Origin: Siphonodentalium dalli
Lineage: Eukaryota > Mollusca > Scaphopoda > Gadilida > Siphonodentaliidae
Length of the DNA: 64,000 nucleotides
Assembly: GCA_032622095.1 (NCBI GenBank)
Contig: CP136069.1
Coordinates: 12,234,036-12,298,035, forward strand
Direction of reading: 5' to 3'
Under the pieces are notes generated by a model. It saw only the letters and a program-made list of their open reading frames with translations. It did not search any database and had not been told where the DNA came from. Positions 52,346-64,000 of the stretch are shown here, piece by piece (the stretch's first letter is position 1; every line of letters begins with the position of its first letter). The position numbers and the translations under genes are program-made.

Positions 52346-52800
52346 TTAATCGGGATTCACAATTAGATAGTGAGTGCTATCATTCGCAGTAAATCGGAGC
52401 CACGCGAGGTTAGGATTGGTGATAGGATTATTGTCGAAACAACGGAGATATTTGAAGAAGTGTTTTAAAGGGCGTTTCCCAGACCCCCACCATGCCCACC
52501 CACCCATCCACCCACCCAACAAGGTACTTTGACTTATGTCCGACCAACGTTGATCACTTCTGGTGTTGTAAATTCGTTCATACAAATATCTGTTATTCCG
52601 CCGAAGAACGTTCTATATAGAGTTATCACCCTTCCGATTAACCCAGATACTCAGTATAATATGAAATATAATCCAAGCATTGTGTGGCAAATGTTACTGC
52701 GATTGAATATCAATCGCTATCTAATCGTGAACCCCGATTATGTATGTTTCGCTATCTAATCGCGAACCCCGATTATGTATGTTTCGCTATCTAATCGTGT
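52346..52800. repeat. Inverted pair and 36-bp tandem units
   Basis: The right side has two and a half copies of a ~36-bp unit (TCGCTATCTAATCGTGAACC with CCGATTATGTATGTT) at about 52709-52798. The left side (TTAATCGGGATTCACAATTA with GATAGTGAG, 52347-52375) is its inverted form. It may be a degenerate TIR element with expanded right end. Confidence 0.65.
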
Positions 52801-54545
52801 GCGTATTAGGTGTTTTCGACAGAACCGTCTAGATACTCCATTATTGATAGGCCCGCCCACTTAAAGGTGTACTAGCTGTCCAGTTTTGTTTTTTTTCGTT
52901 CCATTAATAACAGTGGGCCATTCAATTCATTGACCTTCTGAAAAAAGAACGTTCTTAATATTTCTTCTGAACCTTCTGAATAATGTCATCCCGATGAACA
53001 CAATGTTATCAAAACGATACATAAATGATCCTTAATGAATAACCGAAAAATAATATTGAGAAAATAGTCGACTCATTTTGGTATGAAATGTGGTATTTTG
53101 TGATTGTTCTTCGTTCTAAAGAGTGGGTCTCCCTTCTCGTCATGTCAAGGATTATATGTCCATCACAGCAAATAACTAAAATATGATGAATAAAATTACA
53201 CACAATTGGAAAAAAACATCAACAATTCACAAACGATCAATGCAAATAACACATCTAGAAAATCTGATATTAAGATAGTCATCAGTAAAACACATTATAG
53301 ACTCATGTTTGACTGCACAAAAGGAGACGTGTGACATACTGGTGTGGACCCCGGAGTCGATTTCAATAAATACTGCAACAAAATATTCATTTTTAAATGA
53401 CTATATGCAAATTTGCGATGTCAGTAACCTTTCGCTAGACATTAAGCTTTACTACATGTGATGTTTAAAGTAACTAAAGATAGCGTATATCTTTAAAACA
53501 AATGATATTAATTGATAGAAGCTTTTCTTAACATGTGTCCTCGAAATCATATATATTATTTGTACATCGGAATCTATATCGATATTTCTCATTCTTTAAA
53601 AAAAAACATCTCGCGAAAACTTTGGGAACGAACCAAGAGCCGGGGACAATCTAGTTATCAACTTACATCAAGGCAAATAAGATATTTTACCGCGAACCAT
53701 GTCCGATTGCATCAGAAAAAGCCCACTTTATTATGTCTTTATAAGGCTGCTTTATAGGCATATAATACACCAAATGTCAGTTTTATATTATATATAGATG
53801 TATTTTATTTACAACAAAAAAACCTGTTTGTGGTCCTGAAATCGGATTTATAAAAACAATGTTGTTGTTTGGATTGTGGCTCAGAAGAGATACACTATCT
53901 TTAAGTTGGCTTGATTCATAACGAAGTGAATCCACTTGCACCTATACAACAATGAGTGCACAAAAGATGACAATATTTGTTTCCAGTTTTTGTCATTTGC
54001 ATATAAGTATTCAGTTACAATTATATTTAATGTAGTTTTTAGAAATATTTTTAAATCAGACACCTATAATTTCGACTTATTAATAATAAATAAAACACTA
54101 TTTATAGTTCAGAAAAAATTTATAAATTACTGTAAATATAAATAAATAAAATAAATATAAGTCACTAGATTGAACCATGACACAATAATGATTACGCAAT
54201 GGCCGCGCATCAGTATGTCACACGTTTAGTTATTCTTATATGACTAATGGTGCAGTCAAATTTATGTTCTTATTTGTTTGAATGTGCCAGCTACTCAGCC
54301 ACACGGGTATGGAAATTAAGCTGCCTGAAGTATATTGATTTTCTCCATCAGAATTTCAATTATAATTTTAATCTATATACATCATGGCATTATGGCTTTT
54401 ATTCACAGGTGTGGCACGCAAATGTTATTTTCCAATCTGGCTCATTTTTGTTTGCATCCACATACCCATTTCCGAATTGTTTTACTTTACATTTTCATAC
54501 ATTTATAATTCAACTGTTTATGGCAGAGTACATAAATGTCTGTCA
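52801..54545. other. Non-coding, AT-rich
   Basis: No gene or repeat delimited. The frame at 54247-54720 runs through the hairpin below and looks fortuitous. Confidence 0.35.
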
Positions 54546-54620
54546 ATTTGTATTCTGTGGTAGCCTTTACGAGTTTTGTTGGAGACACGAAACTCGTAAC
54601 GGTTACCACAGAAAACAAAT
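54546..54620. repeat. Short hairpin
   Basis: Arms ATTTGTATTCTGTGGTAGCC...ACGAGTTTTGT and ACGAAACTCGT...GGTTACCACAGAAAACAAAT, about 33 bp each with few mismatches. Confidence 0.8.
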
Positions 54621-56009
54621 GGCAACAGCTTTAAAATGTGTTATACACTGTGTTTGTGTAAAAAGTGACCAGCACATAATTTTCTGGTACTCAATATGTT
54701 CACAGCAAACATTACTCTAGTTATATCTAGTTCATTTGAAATTGAATCTTTAGTTTAAATTGTTGTGAATTTAACCTTAACAGCACATAATTTTCGACTG
54801 CCAGATTTTTTATATGGAGCTTTTCCGATGTTTGTATCTCAAATAGAACATATCTCATCTACTAATTATAATATCATCACATGTTTTCATGTGTAACTTA
54901 TACACAATTTTGTTTGAGATAAAATGTAACATATATTGTGTAGAAATAAGTCATTTTTTTTCCAAAATAACAAAGACATTTTTTTTTTTTTTTTTGAATC
55001 CAAATTTTCCAATTGTGGTCTGGAAGTCAAGGAAAATTGAGTGACGAGTTTGGTTGATGAAAAACTCTTCCCAGAAAAAAAGATTTGTATCTTAGTCGAA
55101 TGCCGAACTCCTAGCTACCTTTAGGCGAATGTCAAACGAAAACCCATTGCCAAATGTCAGGCCAACTTGCCGAGTACAACATGTTCATGTCTTGTTTCTG
55201 ATATACATGAACAACAATGCATACAAAATGAACACCGGGTCATTCATATGTATAATTTAGAACTAAGTCAGAGTTTTCGGTAAAAAAGTATATGGTACGT
55301 ACCTGGATCAGAAGAGGATAGTCCACACAACACTCACTTACTAGAGTTGACGCCCATACATTGTACTACAATCAACAGCCAGGCAATGGCTTCGCATTGA
55401 AACAACAGTGCCAATGAAAGCCAAGGCTAGTTTACAGTTATCGAAAATTCCGAAACGATCGAGGAAAAATCTGTTATTTTTATATAATAGATTGTAGGTT
55501 TTTTTTAAATTTAAATTTTTTTTATTTTGTTTTAGATGTATCTCGCTTTATCGTGGCTTTATGACGTAGACTGTTGTGACGACGAAAGACAACACCCTTG
55601 ATGAACCGGAATGAAGTACGAATTATTATGCTTAAACAATAACAGACTCACACGCGTGCACACCCTCCCCTCCCTCTCTCTCTCACACACACGTACATAT
55701 TCACACACGCGCACCCTCCCTCGCTCTCTCTCCAACACACACCCTCACACATGTACACCCTCTAACACACACACACATATATATATGCATATGAAAAAAT
55801 CCAAAGTCACGTATGTTCAACACGCCTCGATAGTGATCAACATAACTGCTCTGAAAAGATCATCATGGATAGCATGTAAATTTCCTTGATATAATCTCCC
55901 TGATATGGTACAATACAACTCCAGTAAACATTTCGAACTTCACTTTATCGTCCTATTTGTTAATTTGTCAATATATTGATCGAAATATTCAATACCACGA
56001 TAGCGATGT
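54621..56009. other. Non-coding; (CA)/(CT)-rich patch at 55650-55790
   Basis: A patch of CACACGCG, TCTCTCTCTC and ACACACACAC at 55648-55785, and T/A runs near 54955-54996 and 55500-55530. No gene. Confidence 0.5.
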
Positions 56010-57510
56010 CTTATAGACCGGCCCCCAGATGAGGGGAGTGTCACACGAAAGGGTAGAAATTTTGATGCTATCTCCAATTATCCTTGTCCCATGTGGGTTC
56101 CAAAACACTGAGGTATCCAGAGCGGAACATGTGGAAAATATATTTGTTTGACCTTTTTGGTGTTTTTGACTTGCAAATTTCAGTATAACCAGGAAAACCA
56201 ATAAAATAAGACAAATGTTGAATAAAATATGCTTGAATATCAGATATTTATTATATATGGGTTGCTTAACAATTATTATGCACAAAAAGATATATTATCC
56301 AACAAATTTTCTGAAAAATTCACGAAAATGCCAAACAAAATGCATAAATTGCAGTGCTTTTTCAAAAAAGTTTTCCAGAAGATTTCCTATAAAATTTTCA
56401 TTTTTTGGTACAAAGCTCTCAGTGGTGCATCAAAGATTTCAGCATGATATACCTGATTTAATAATATCAACATCATAAGTAATGATATCCAAAAAGCCGA
56501 GATATTTCCAAAAACTTAACCCACCCCCCTAAAACTGATTTTCTATCTGAAAATACCCGTCAAGTCAGAATAGCCCGTTTCGTTCCGGTTTGTTAACCAA
56601 TTCAGAGTCTTATCATATATCATGGAATTAGCATGTATCGGAGGAGGTTTATGTTATGGTAGAGTCTATTTTTGTTTAAATATTTGATTTGTTTTGGTGT
56701 AAATGAGCTAAAATTTTGATTATTTTTAAGTGAAAAATTCCCATGACTTTGTCAGTTTTATGGATACAACTGCACAACATGCACCACAATATGCATAAAT
56801 TCTTCTCCAATATCAGACATGAAATGCTATAATCATGTACCAGATCATAATGCAGAAATAAAGTAGAACTTAACCCCACCACAAGATAGTGTTCTCATTG
56901 CTCTCAATGTTATGCTATACTAAACTCGAAAGGTTGTTCATACTTAAGTGGATATAATTCATATCTTAAATTGCAATAGTTCTGCCCACGGATTATGCAA
57001 TCTCATCTTCAGTGTCAATTTCATCAAATATGATGGTATCAGTCAATAGAATTTCTGTGCAACATCTTACGGGAAGAATGGTTCAAACAACTCAGGCTGC
57101 CTATCGGCCGTCCACCCATGAAGTGCAACGCCGGGAGTGGTTGAATTGGCAACGGTTGCAAGTCTCCACTGTTTTGTTATCATGTTGGCTCGTTTTGAGT
57201 GTAGAATTAAAGATTCCTCACATGGTGGAAGTGCAGAAAGATCAAGTAGCTGCTGCTGATTCTCGAACTTCTGTGGGAACATTATCCGCCTAGCTTGATT
57301 CACTTTTCTCGAACGTTGAACATATAAGGCACACGCGTGTCACTGTCCAAAACCCAATTCGTTCCTAAATATGCCATGACTTCCATATATGTTGACGGTC
57401 TTTCCAGTAACTTCCAGACAAGTTTTTTTTTCCTTTTTTGAAGGTATCATTACCCGTGAAGGAATGGAACCCAAATAAGTGCATTCTTCTGTACATTGCA
57501 CTTGAATCAC
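56010..57510. mobile_element. Foldback element, left arm
   Basis: The reverse complement of 59893-61412 over about 1.5 kb at roughly 85-90% identity. Anchors include CCGGCCCCCAGATGAGGGGA, TGTCACACGAAAGGGTAGAA, GGACAAGG-type words, ACCAGATCATAATG and GTGCATTCTTCTGTA. On the minus strand 57067-57303 reads LLDLSALPPCEESLILHSKR followed by GVALHGWTADRQPELF, a degenerate coding remnant resembling a module that I recall from mobile-element-derived metazoan proteins. Confidence 0.88.
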
Positions 57511-57689
57511 CTGCCCATTAGCATCACAATTGATTAACTATTATCAGGAGGAAATCATTTAACGTTTTCTCCAATGTGCATAAACGGCATCAAGATGGAG
57601 AACTCTCTGACATGACCTCTCTATCGATTAATATGTCGTTGAGTTATTGTGGAAAGCAATAGCAACCCAAGGTACACATGTATAACCAA

Positions 57690-59240
57690 CCCAGTAACAT
57701 ACAATCACTCCATATATACACATAAACACCACACAAATGACAAGATAGTCACTCACTCTGTGTACATATACACCTGACCCATGACCATATAGTCACTCCC
57801 TGTATACCTATTCACCACTTTCATGACCATAAGTCAATCCTTGTATACCTATTCATCTCAACATTGGCCATACGGTCAATCCCCGTATACATATTCGCCA
57901 TATACACCCCATCCATGACCATAGAGTCACTCCATGTATACACATGTAATGCATCTCACCATTTGGCCATATAGCCACTCGCTTGATATACGTACCCCTC
58001 ACCCATGACCATATATATCCACACTTGTGTATACATGTACACCCCACACATGCCCATACAGCCAAAAGTCAACATGCAGGCACACTAGGTATACTCACAA
58101 ACTTGACCCATGACCATATAGTCACACCTGTGTACCTATATTCAACACATTCATCATCATACAGTCAATCATTGTATACAAATTCACCTCACCATTGGTC
58201 ATATGTCACTCACTGTATACATGTTCACTAAACCCATGGCAAAATAGCCATGCAATATATAGATATACCCCCAGCCATGACCATAGAATCACCCCAGGTA
58301 AACATATGCGCCTCACTAATGGCCATATAGCCACTCACTTTATACACATATCTCTCCGTAACCATACAACCACACTTATGTATACCCGTTCACCCTACAC
58401 ATGACCATACAGCCATGCAGGCACACCAGGTATACTCCTACACCTTACCCATGACCGTATAGTCACTCTATGTGTACCTATTCACCACATTCATGATCAT
58501 ACAGTCACTCTTTGTATACATGTTCACCTCACCATTGGCCATACAATCACTCCCTGAAAACATATTCACCTCACTATTGGCCATAGAGTCACTCACTGTA
58601 TATATATTCGCCACGTCAATAGCCATATAGCCACTCGATATATGCATATACATCCACACATGACCATCGACACACTCGTCAATGACCATTCAGCATACAT
58701 CAGGTACACATATACACATTATGACTACTGCCATTCCATGTACACATATACGCATTACACAAAGCTGCACATCTATTTATCCATTCAACCCACCAATTAT
58801 CATACATACAAGACGTTTATACATGTACACCTATCTATGACAATACAGCCACGTAATGTACATCTGTACATCTCACCCATGAACATACATTCACTCCATA
58901 CGCGTATATACATAAACACACATATGACCATGTAGGTATTCTCGTCATTTACATACATGTAAACCACAGCAATGCCCGTTGAGCCCGCGTTGTGTACACC
59001 TGTACTGGGTAATCATAACCATATAACCATACAGTCACTCCCTGTATATATATTCACCTCACACACGACCATACTCTCGCTCCTTGCATAAATATACATC
59101 TCACCATAGTCACCCCATTCATGACCATATAGCTAATCATGTACTACACCTATTCACATCATTCATGACCATAAAATAACTCCCTTTATACATATTCATC
59201 TCACCTATGACCACACGGTAACTCCCTGGTTGCCCTATTG
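57690..59240 (+). repeat. ~45-50 bp minisatellite core of the foldback element
   Basis: About 30 degenerate copies of CCATGACCATATAGTCACTC plus TGTATACATATTCACCTCA, spacing 43-50 bp. Variants replace GACCAT by GGCCAT. The frames seen on both strands are repeat by-products. Confidence 0.9.
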
Positions 59241-59892
59241 ACCTCCAGTCTGTATCATATTGATCAATGTTTATCCTAATAGGCCCGAATAGCCACAAAT
59301 TATGATTCATTTCAGTGCCATTTCAAAGTGCTGCCCATTTATTAAAAAATATATAGCCAGTATCCAAAAAGTGGTTTTCGGGAAAAAAAACAAATAAGGC
59401 AACTTTAAAATTAATTTGTTATGCCCCATAAGGAAATGGGACAACCAGAATAGAACATTTAGTTGTCAGTTGATTAGCTAACATGTAAAATAACCAAGTG
59501 AGTTACAATTTGCTACATTTTCGGCAACGCAGAGAATAATGTTCGGGATATATGTATAAAAATTGTTGCCATTTTGAGTAATTTAGTTTATAAGCACATT
59601 AGTGTGACACATTTAAGGTAGATCAAAACAATAAACATCTTTCATATCAAACATAGTTACATTTTACTTGAAATTTGTTGTGCCGTTATTTATGTCAAGT
59701 TTGTGAGAGAAAAATCCAATATTTCTGGTAATGTCAGTGGTGACAATAGCAAAAATTAACTACGGTGCATCAGACATGTTAGTGTTCAATATATATAAGG
59801 CAGAATAACCAACTTTATACATCAACCACAACTTGTAAGCGATTTCGGGACACGCTGGGTCAATATCTACCATTTCCACATTTTGGCAGCCA

Positions 59893-61412
59893 AATATACA
59901 GAAGAATGCAGTTGTTTGGTTCCATTCCTTCACAGGTAATAATTACATTTCATCGTTGTTCCGGAAAAAAACACTACTGAAAGTTGCTGGAAAGACCATC
60001 AAGATATATGGAAGTCATGGCTTATTTAGGAATGAATTGGGGTTTGGACAATGACACGCTTAATACAAACAAGGAGTTAACATGTGCCTTATACGTGTGT
60101 GGTCCACATTCGAGAAAAGTGAATTAAGCTAGGTGGGTAAAGTTCCAGAAAAAGTTCCAGAATCAGCAAAAGGTAGTTGATCTTTCTGCACTTCCACCAT
60201 GTGAGGAATCGTTAATTCTACACTTAAAACGAGCCAACATGATAGCAAAATAGTGGATACTTGCAACCGTTGCCAAATCAACCACTCCCGGTGTAGCACT
60301 TCATGGATGGATGGCCGACAGGCAGCCTGAGTTGTTTAAACCATTCTTCTCGTAAGATGTTGCACAGAAATTCTATTGACTGATACCATCACATTTGATA
60401 AAATTGACAGTGACAGGAAAGATGAGATTACACAATGCGTGGGCAGAACTATTGCAATTTATGATATGAATTCTATCAACTAGTATCAGCGACCTTTCGA
60501 GTTTAGTATAGCATAAAATTGATAGAATTGAGAACACTATCTTGGGGTAGGGTTAAATTTTACTCTATTTCTCAATGCTGGTCTGGTACATGATTATAGC
60601 ATTTCATGTCTGATATTGGAGAAGAATTTAGGCTTATTGTGGTGCATGTTGTGCAGCTGTATCCATAAAACTGACAAAGTCATGAAAATTAAAAAACAAT
60701 TCACTTAAATATAATACAAATTTTAGCCAATTTACCCCCAAAAATTAAATATTTAAACAAACTAGACTCTACCATAACATAAACCTCCTCAGAAACATGT
60801 TAATTTCATTATATATGATAAGACTCTGAAAAAGTTAACAAAACAGAACGAAAACTGGCTATTCTGACTTGACAGGTATTTTCAGATAGAAAATCAGTTT
60901 TAGGGGGTGGGATAAGTTTTTGGAAATATCTCGGACTGTTGGATAACATTGCTTGTGATGCTGATATTATTAAATCAGGTATATAATGCTGAAAATTTTG
61001 ATGCACCAGTGTGAGCTTTATACCAAAAAATGAAAATTTTACAGGAAATCTTCTGGAATTTTATTTTTTTAAAACACTGCAATTTATGCATTTTTTTTAC
61101 TTTTTCGTGATTTTTTTACAAAATTTGTTGGATAATATAACTTTTCGCACATCTTAAATGTTAAGCAACCCAGATAGAATAAATATCTAACATTCAAGTA
61201 TATTTTATTCAACATTTGACTTATTTTATTGGTTTTCCTGATTATACTGAAATTTGCAGGTCAAAAATGTCAAAATTATCTATTTTCCACATGTTCCGCC
61301 CTGGATACCTCAGTGTTTTTGGAACCCCCATGGGACAAGGATAATTGGAGATAGCGTCAAAATTTCTACCCTTTCGTGTGACACTACCCTCATCTGGGGG
61401 CCGGTCTATTAT
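59893..61412. mobile_element. Foldback element, right arm
   Basis: Inverted copy of 56010-57510. The coding remnant here (60175-60355, plus strand) is VDLSALPPCEESLILHLKRA followed by a TAG where the left arm has a sense codon, so the arms have diverged independently. About 650 bp of unique DNA (59240-59892) separates the arm from the minisatellite. Confidence 0.88.
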
Positions 61413-63540
61413 GCCCATTGTTATTTTTATGTGAGGAAGGCGGACGTCCATGTTTTGTTATTCCAGAACGTGACCTTGGATCCCGTATGTATGTTTGCAT
61501 CACTATAATATTTGATTTAAATATTTTCAAGGTAGATCATTCTTATCACTTCGTTAAAGATGCCCCATCCGATTTGACAACATAAAACCAGCATATGCAC
61601 GTCTTTTATACACCAGCCAATAGTTAGTTCGGATCAACAAGCCAATTAGTATGAGGTTTTGATGACCTGATGTCAGAACGTTTTAACAAATTTTGAATTT
61701 TCGTCAACATAGCAACAATTCCAATTATCGTTTCTTATAAAGATCGTCCATGTTTTTGTCATCCAAGAGTGGTGGATCATAAAGAGCATTCCTAATTATG
61801 AGATTTTGTGTTCGTTTTAGACGTGTTACCCGTGGATGGTGTTACGGATTTCCGTTATGCCTGTCTGATACGAATGATGGCAGCAAGTATTTGTCTTTTA
61901 TTTTTTGCTCGTTGAGCTGGCAGTTTACTTTCTGGTGTAAATCGGACAGAGCATATTTTAGCCATTCTGATGCATAACAAATCCACACATAACTACACGT
62001 CATGTTAACAGTTAAAGGGACCCAAGACCTTATAAGTGGGTTCGTTGTAAATTACATAAATTAACAAGTAAATGTAAACACTGGCTTTAGAAAATAAAAA
62101 AATTGAAGGTAAACATTTGGAAAAGGTCAAATCATATTCAGACTATATATTTGAAGTTACTGCGCGATCAGCGATGTTGTTGACAAATCACAGTAATATG
62201 CAGTTTTATTTACATACCTGTTTCAACATGCGAAATTTCGTTATTGTATTATCAGGTAGATCTATCAATACGGAATATCGGAACAAAGTTTATATTTCTT
62301 CATGTTTATGGAAATTTTTATTACATACTTTTATTTATGTTTTTCCACATTTACCCACTGCGAGATCATAGGGTTCCTTTAACATGTCATTTAGCATTAA
62401 TTCATTCAAACATTTGTCACACGCGACCGACGTAATGCACAGGGCTCGAATATGAATATGAGGGAGACTGGTGGAGACTCGCGAATGAGGGCGGAGGCGT
62501 TGGGGAGATTACAGGACTCGATTATATTAAGACGATGTTGAATGCAGGTCGCAGGGGGCTGGAGTTTGAAGGTGGAGGGATGCCCAGGGCTCGAATGTGA
62601 AGATGCGTGGTCCATTTCCAGAATAACCAATACTCCTGGTCAGCACGGACACACTCAGGTGCGTGTGGTTGTATCTGCGTATTGGCAACCACTGTCTTGC
62701 TGACAAAGTCAATGTCATGATTGTACGCCTGGACGATAGTGTCTTATTTGTTAAACTTATTCCAAATCTAATGATATCCACCGAGCAGATGCTAACAAAA
62801 TCAAGGTCCAACCCGTGCCGCCTCTCCTACGACATACTTTATTGACACAGATGCACGTGTTTTACATGCATAAAATGGGTATTCTTGAATAACTTACATG
62901 GAATTACAAACATGATCGGATTATATTAATTTCGACATATGGGTTAACAAATGGTTGCTCTTGGTCATATAAATTATAATATTCTTACTGGAATTTGCAC
63001 GAAGATATATCTACACGAGATACGCAGGAACGTGGCCGGATGGTCTCCGTTTAGGGGTGTCCCCTTTGACATTTTCAACTGCACACTAAAATGAGACCAC
63101 ACTTACATGTTTAATTAATTCTATTTGCACCCCAATCGTGAACTCTGATTTCCACCAACGGTTAACTCACGACATTTAGTGGTCCCAAATCAGTCCATGA
63201 TTTGTTTTTCTTGAATTTATTAAAGTTTAATATTTGAACGTAGTAAATGAAAAATTCTAAAATCTAGACTGGCATCAACCTTTCCAAGAACCTTACAGTT
63301 CCTAATGTTCGCTCAAGTTATTTTCCGAAAGTAGTAAAATATGCAAAAGTTGCAAAGGGGATTTTCCGGGCACGTATGTCGAGGTGGGTGGGTGGTCGAT
63401 GAGACCAACAAATGTTTTTTTTAAGAAACTCGAATCTTTTTTTTGCAAGTCTTTTTGACTATTTTTGCAATGAGTTTGACTTAAAACACTTTAGGATAAG
63501 AGAAATAATGTAACTCTAACTGCTGAACTGACTGCAGGCA
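61413..63540. other. Non-coding; local duplicated patch at 62430-62610
   Basis: GCACAGGGCTCGAATATGAA (62438) and GCCCAGGGCTCGAATGTGAA (62582) share about 20 bp with nearby GGAG-rich sequence. No gene is supported. Confidence 0.4.
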
Positions 63541-63544
63541 GTTA

Positions 63545-63670
63545 CCGTGTTGTATTTTGTTGCAAATTTTGAAATCCAAGATGGCCGCTGGCAGCCATGT
63601 TTTTTTTTGGCCGAATGACCTCAAAATGACTCGTTCCTATTTACATGTCAATGTTAACATCCATGACACA
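63545..63670 (-). repeat. ~165-bp satellite family, single inverted copy, locus 3
   Basis: The minus strand reads GTGTCATGGATGTTAACATT, CATGTAAATAGGAACGAGTC, ATTTTGAGGTCATTCGGCCA and GCTGCCAGCGGCCATCTTGG, matching the units at 20465-21545 and 29580-30400. Confidence 0.85.
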
Positions 63671-64000
63671 TAGTATGCACAGAAATTCATATACAGATGT
63701 TACAGTGAATTCTTCCCGAAAATCTCTGCTTTAGTGTTAAAAGGTGGGTGGGTGTCCAAAAATGGTCGAAACAAACTGCCGAAAACAAAAACAATTTGGA
63801 CGCGTGGTGGGTGGGTCCCAACAAGGGTCGAAAGTATAAAATCAGCATACATGCCTAAACATTTTTTTCGACCTCCCCCCCCCCCCCGAATGTTGTCTAA
63901 AAACAACACATTTCCCATTAATAACTTATTGGAAAATCAAACTGCAAGAACAATTTCAAAGTTTTGTCTACGTGAAATTTCCAACTAATGTTTTGTCTTG
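63671..64000. other. Non-coding with C14 tract to window end
   Basis: GGTGGGTGGGTGTCCAAAAA and a C-run near 63876-63889 repeat, in inverted order, the pattern at 26930-27080. No gene. Confidence 0.45.

Noticed and set aside
54247-54720. 157-codon open frame on the plus strand
   Set aside because: No domain; it runs through a hairpin and has background composition.
57690-59240. Possible CRISPR or telomeric array
   Set aside because: The units are degenerate minisatellite repeats without unique spacers and do not match telomere motifs.

Overview
The window is metazoan nuclear DNA, most likely from a mollusc and probably a bivalve. This is an inference from very dense ACATGTAC-type words, several MITE and satellite families of the kind seen in bivalve genomes, and the near absence of host exons. 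No tRNA, no host gene and no bacterial feature was found. About 80% of the window is repeat sequence.

Bases 1-12500 hold the interesting part: most of one arm of a Polinton/Maverick (adintovirus-like) element, cut by the left edge. Read leftwards on the minus strand are a protein-primed family B DNA polymerase (8149-4040, split by one in-frame TAA), an unknown ORF, an A32-like packaging ATPase, two small glycine-hydrophobic pX-like virion-core candidates (one with a frameshift at an A9 run), an ORF of unknown function, and a retroviral-type integrase that runs off base 1. Capsid and protease genes are not in the window and may lie further left.

Between the polymerase and a zinc-knuckle gene on the plus strand lies an almost perfect palindrome (8054-8449). 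It gives both divergent genes the same TATA promoter, leader and first 32 amino acids, which are basic and resemble a nuclear localisation signal. To the right, 8965-12473 consists of two tandem, related cassettes. Each has a minus-strand gene, a divergent promoter with inverted-repeat ends, and a plus-strand gene. The promoters and 3' ends are homologous between cassettes, but the four proteins are unrelated. All four genes end in sequences matching the stem-loop of animal replication-dependent histone mRNAs (GGCCCTTTTCAGGGCC type; five copies), and the plus-strand ones also have a purine-rich downstream element. The encoded proteins include one with PP1-docking-like SIMK and KVRF motifs and one OTU-like protein whose expected nucleophilic Cys appears to be Ser. 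I read this as an accessory module of a viral-type element that borrows S-phase histone mRNA processing.

Bases 12593-16146 contain a palindromic minisatellite, a Cys-rich secreted-type ORF and a 5'-truncated LINE reverse transcriptase with one in-frame stop.

The rest (about 16-64 kb) is a mosaic of repeats: SINE-like units (one 5S-rRNA-like), TIR/MITE families (one nested insertion with an exact 8-bp target duplication), a dispersed ~165-bp satellite, a 98-bp tandem array, hairpin foldbacks, a 3-4 kb segmental duplication (33.5-36.7 kb and 41.4-45.7 kb), a second duplicated block (47.3-50.9 kb) with a nested LINE tail, and a ~5.4 kb foldback element (56.0-61.4 kb) with ~1.5 kb inverted arms around a minisatellite core.
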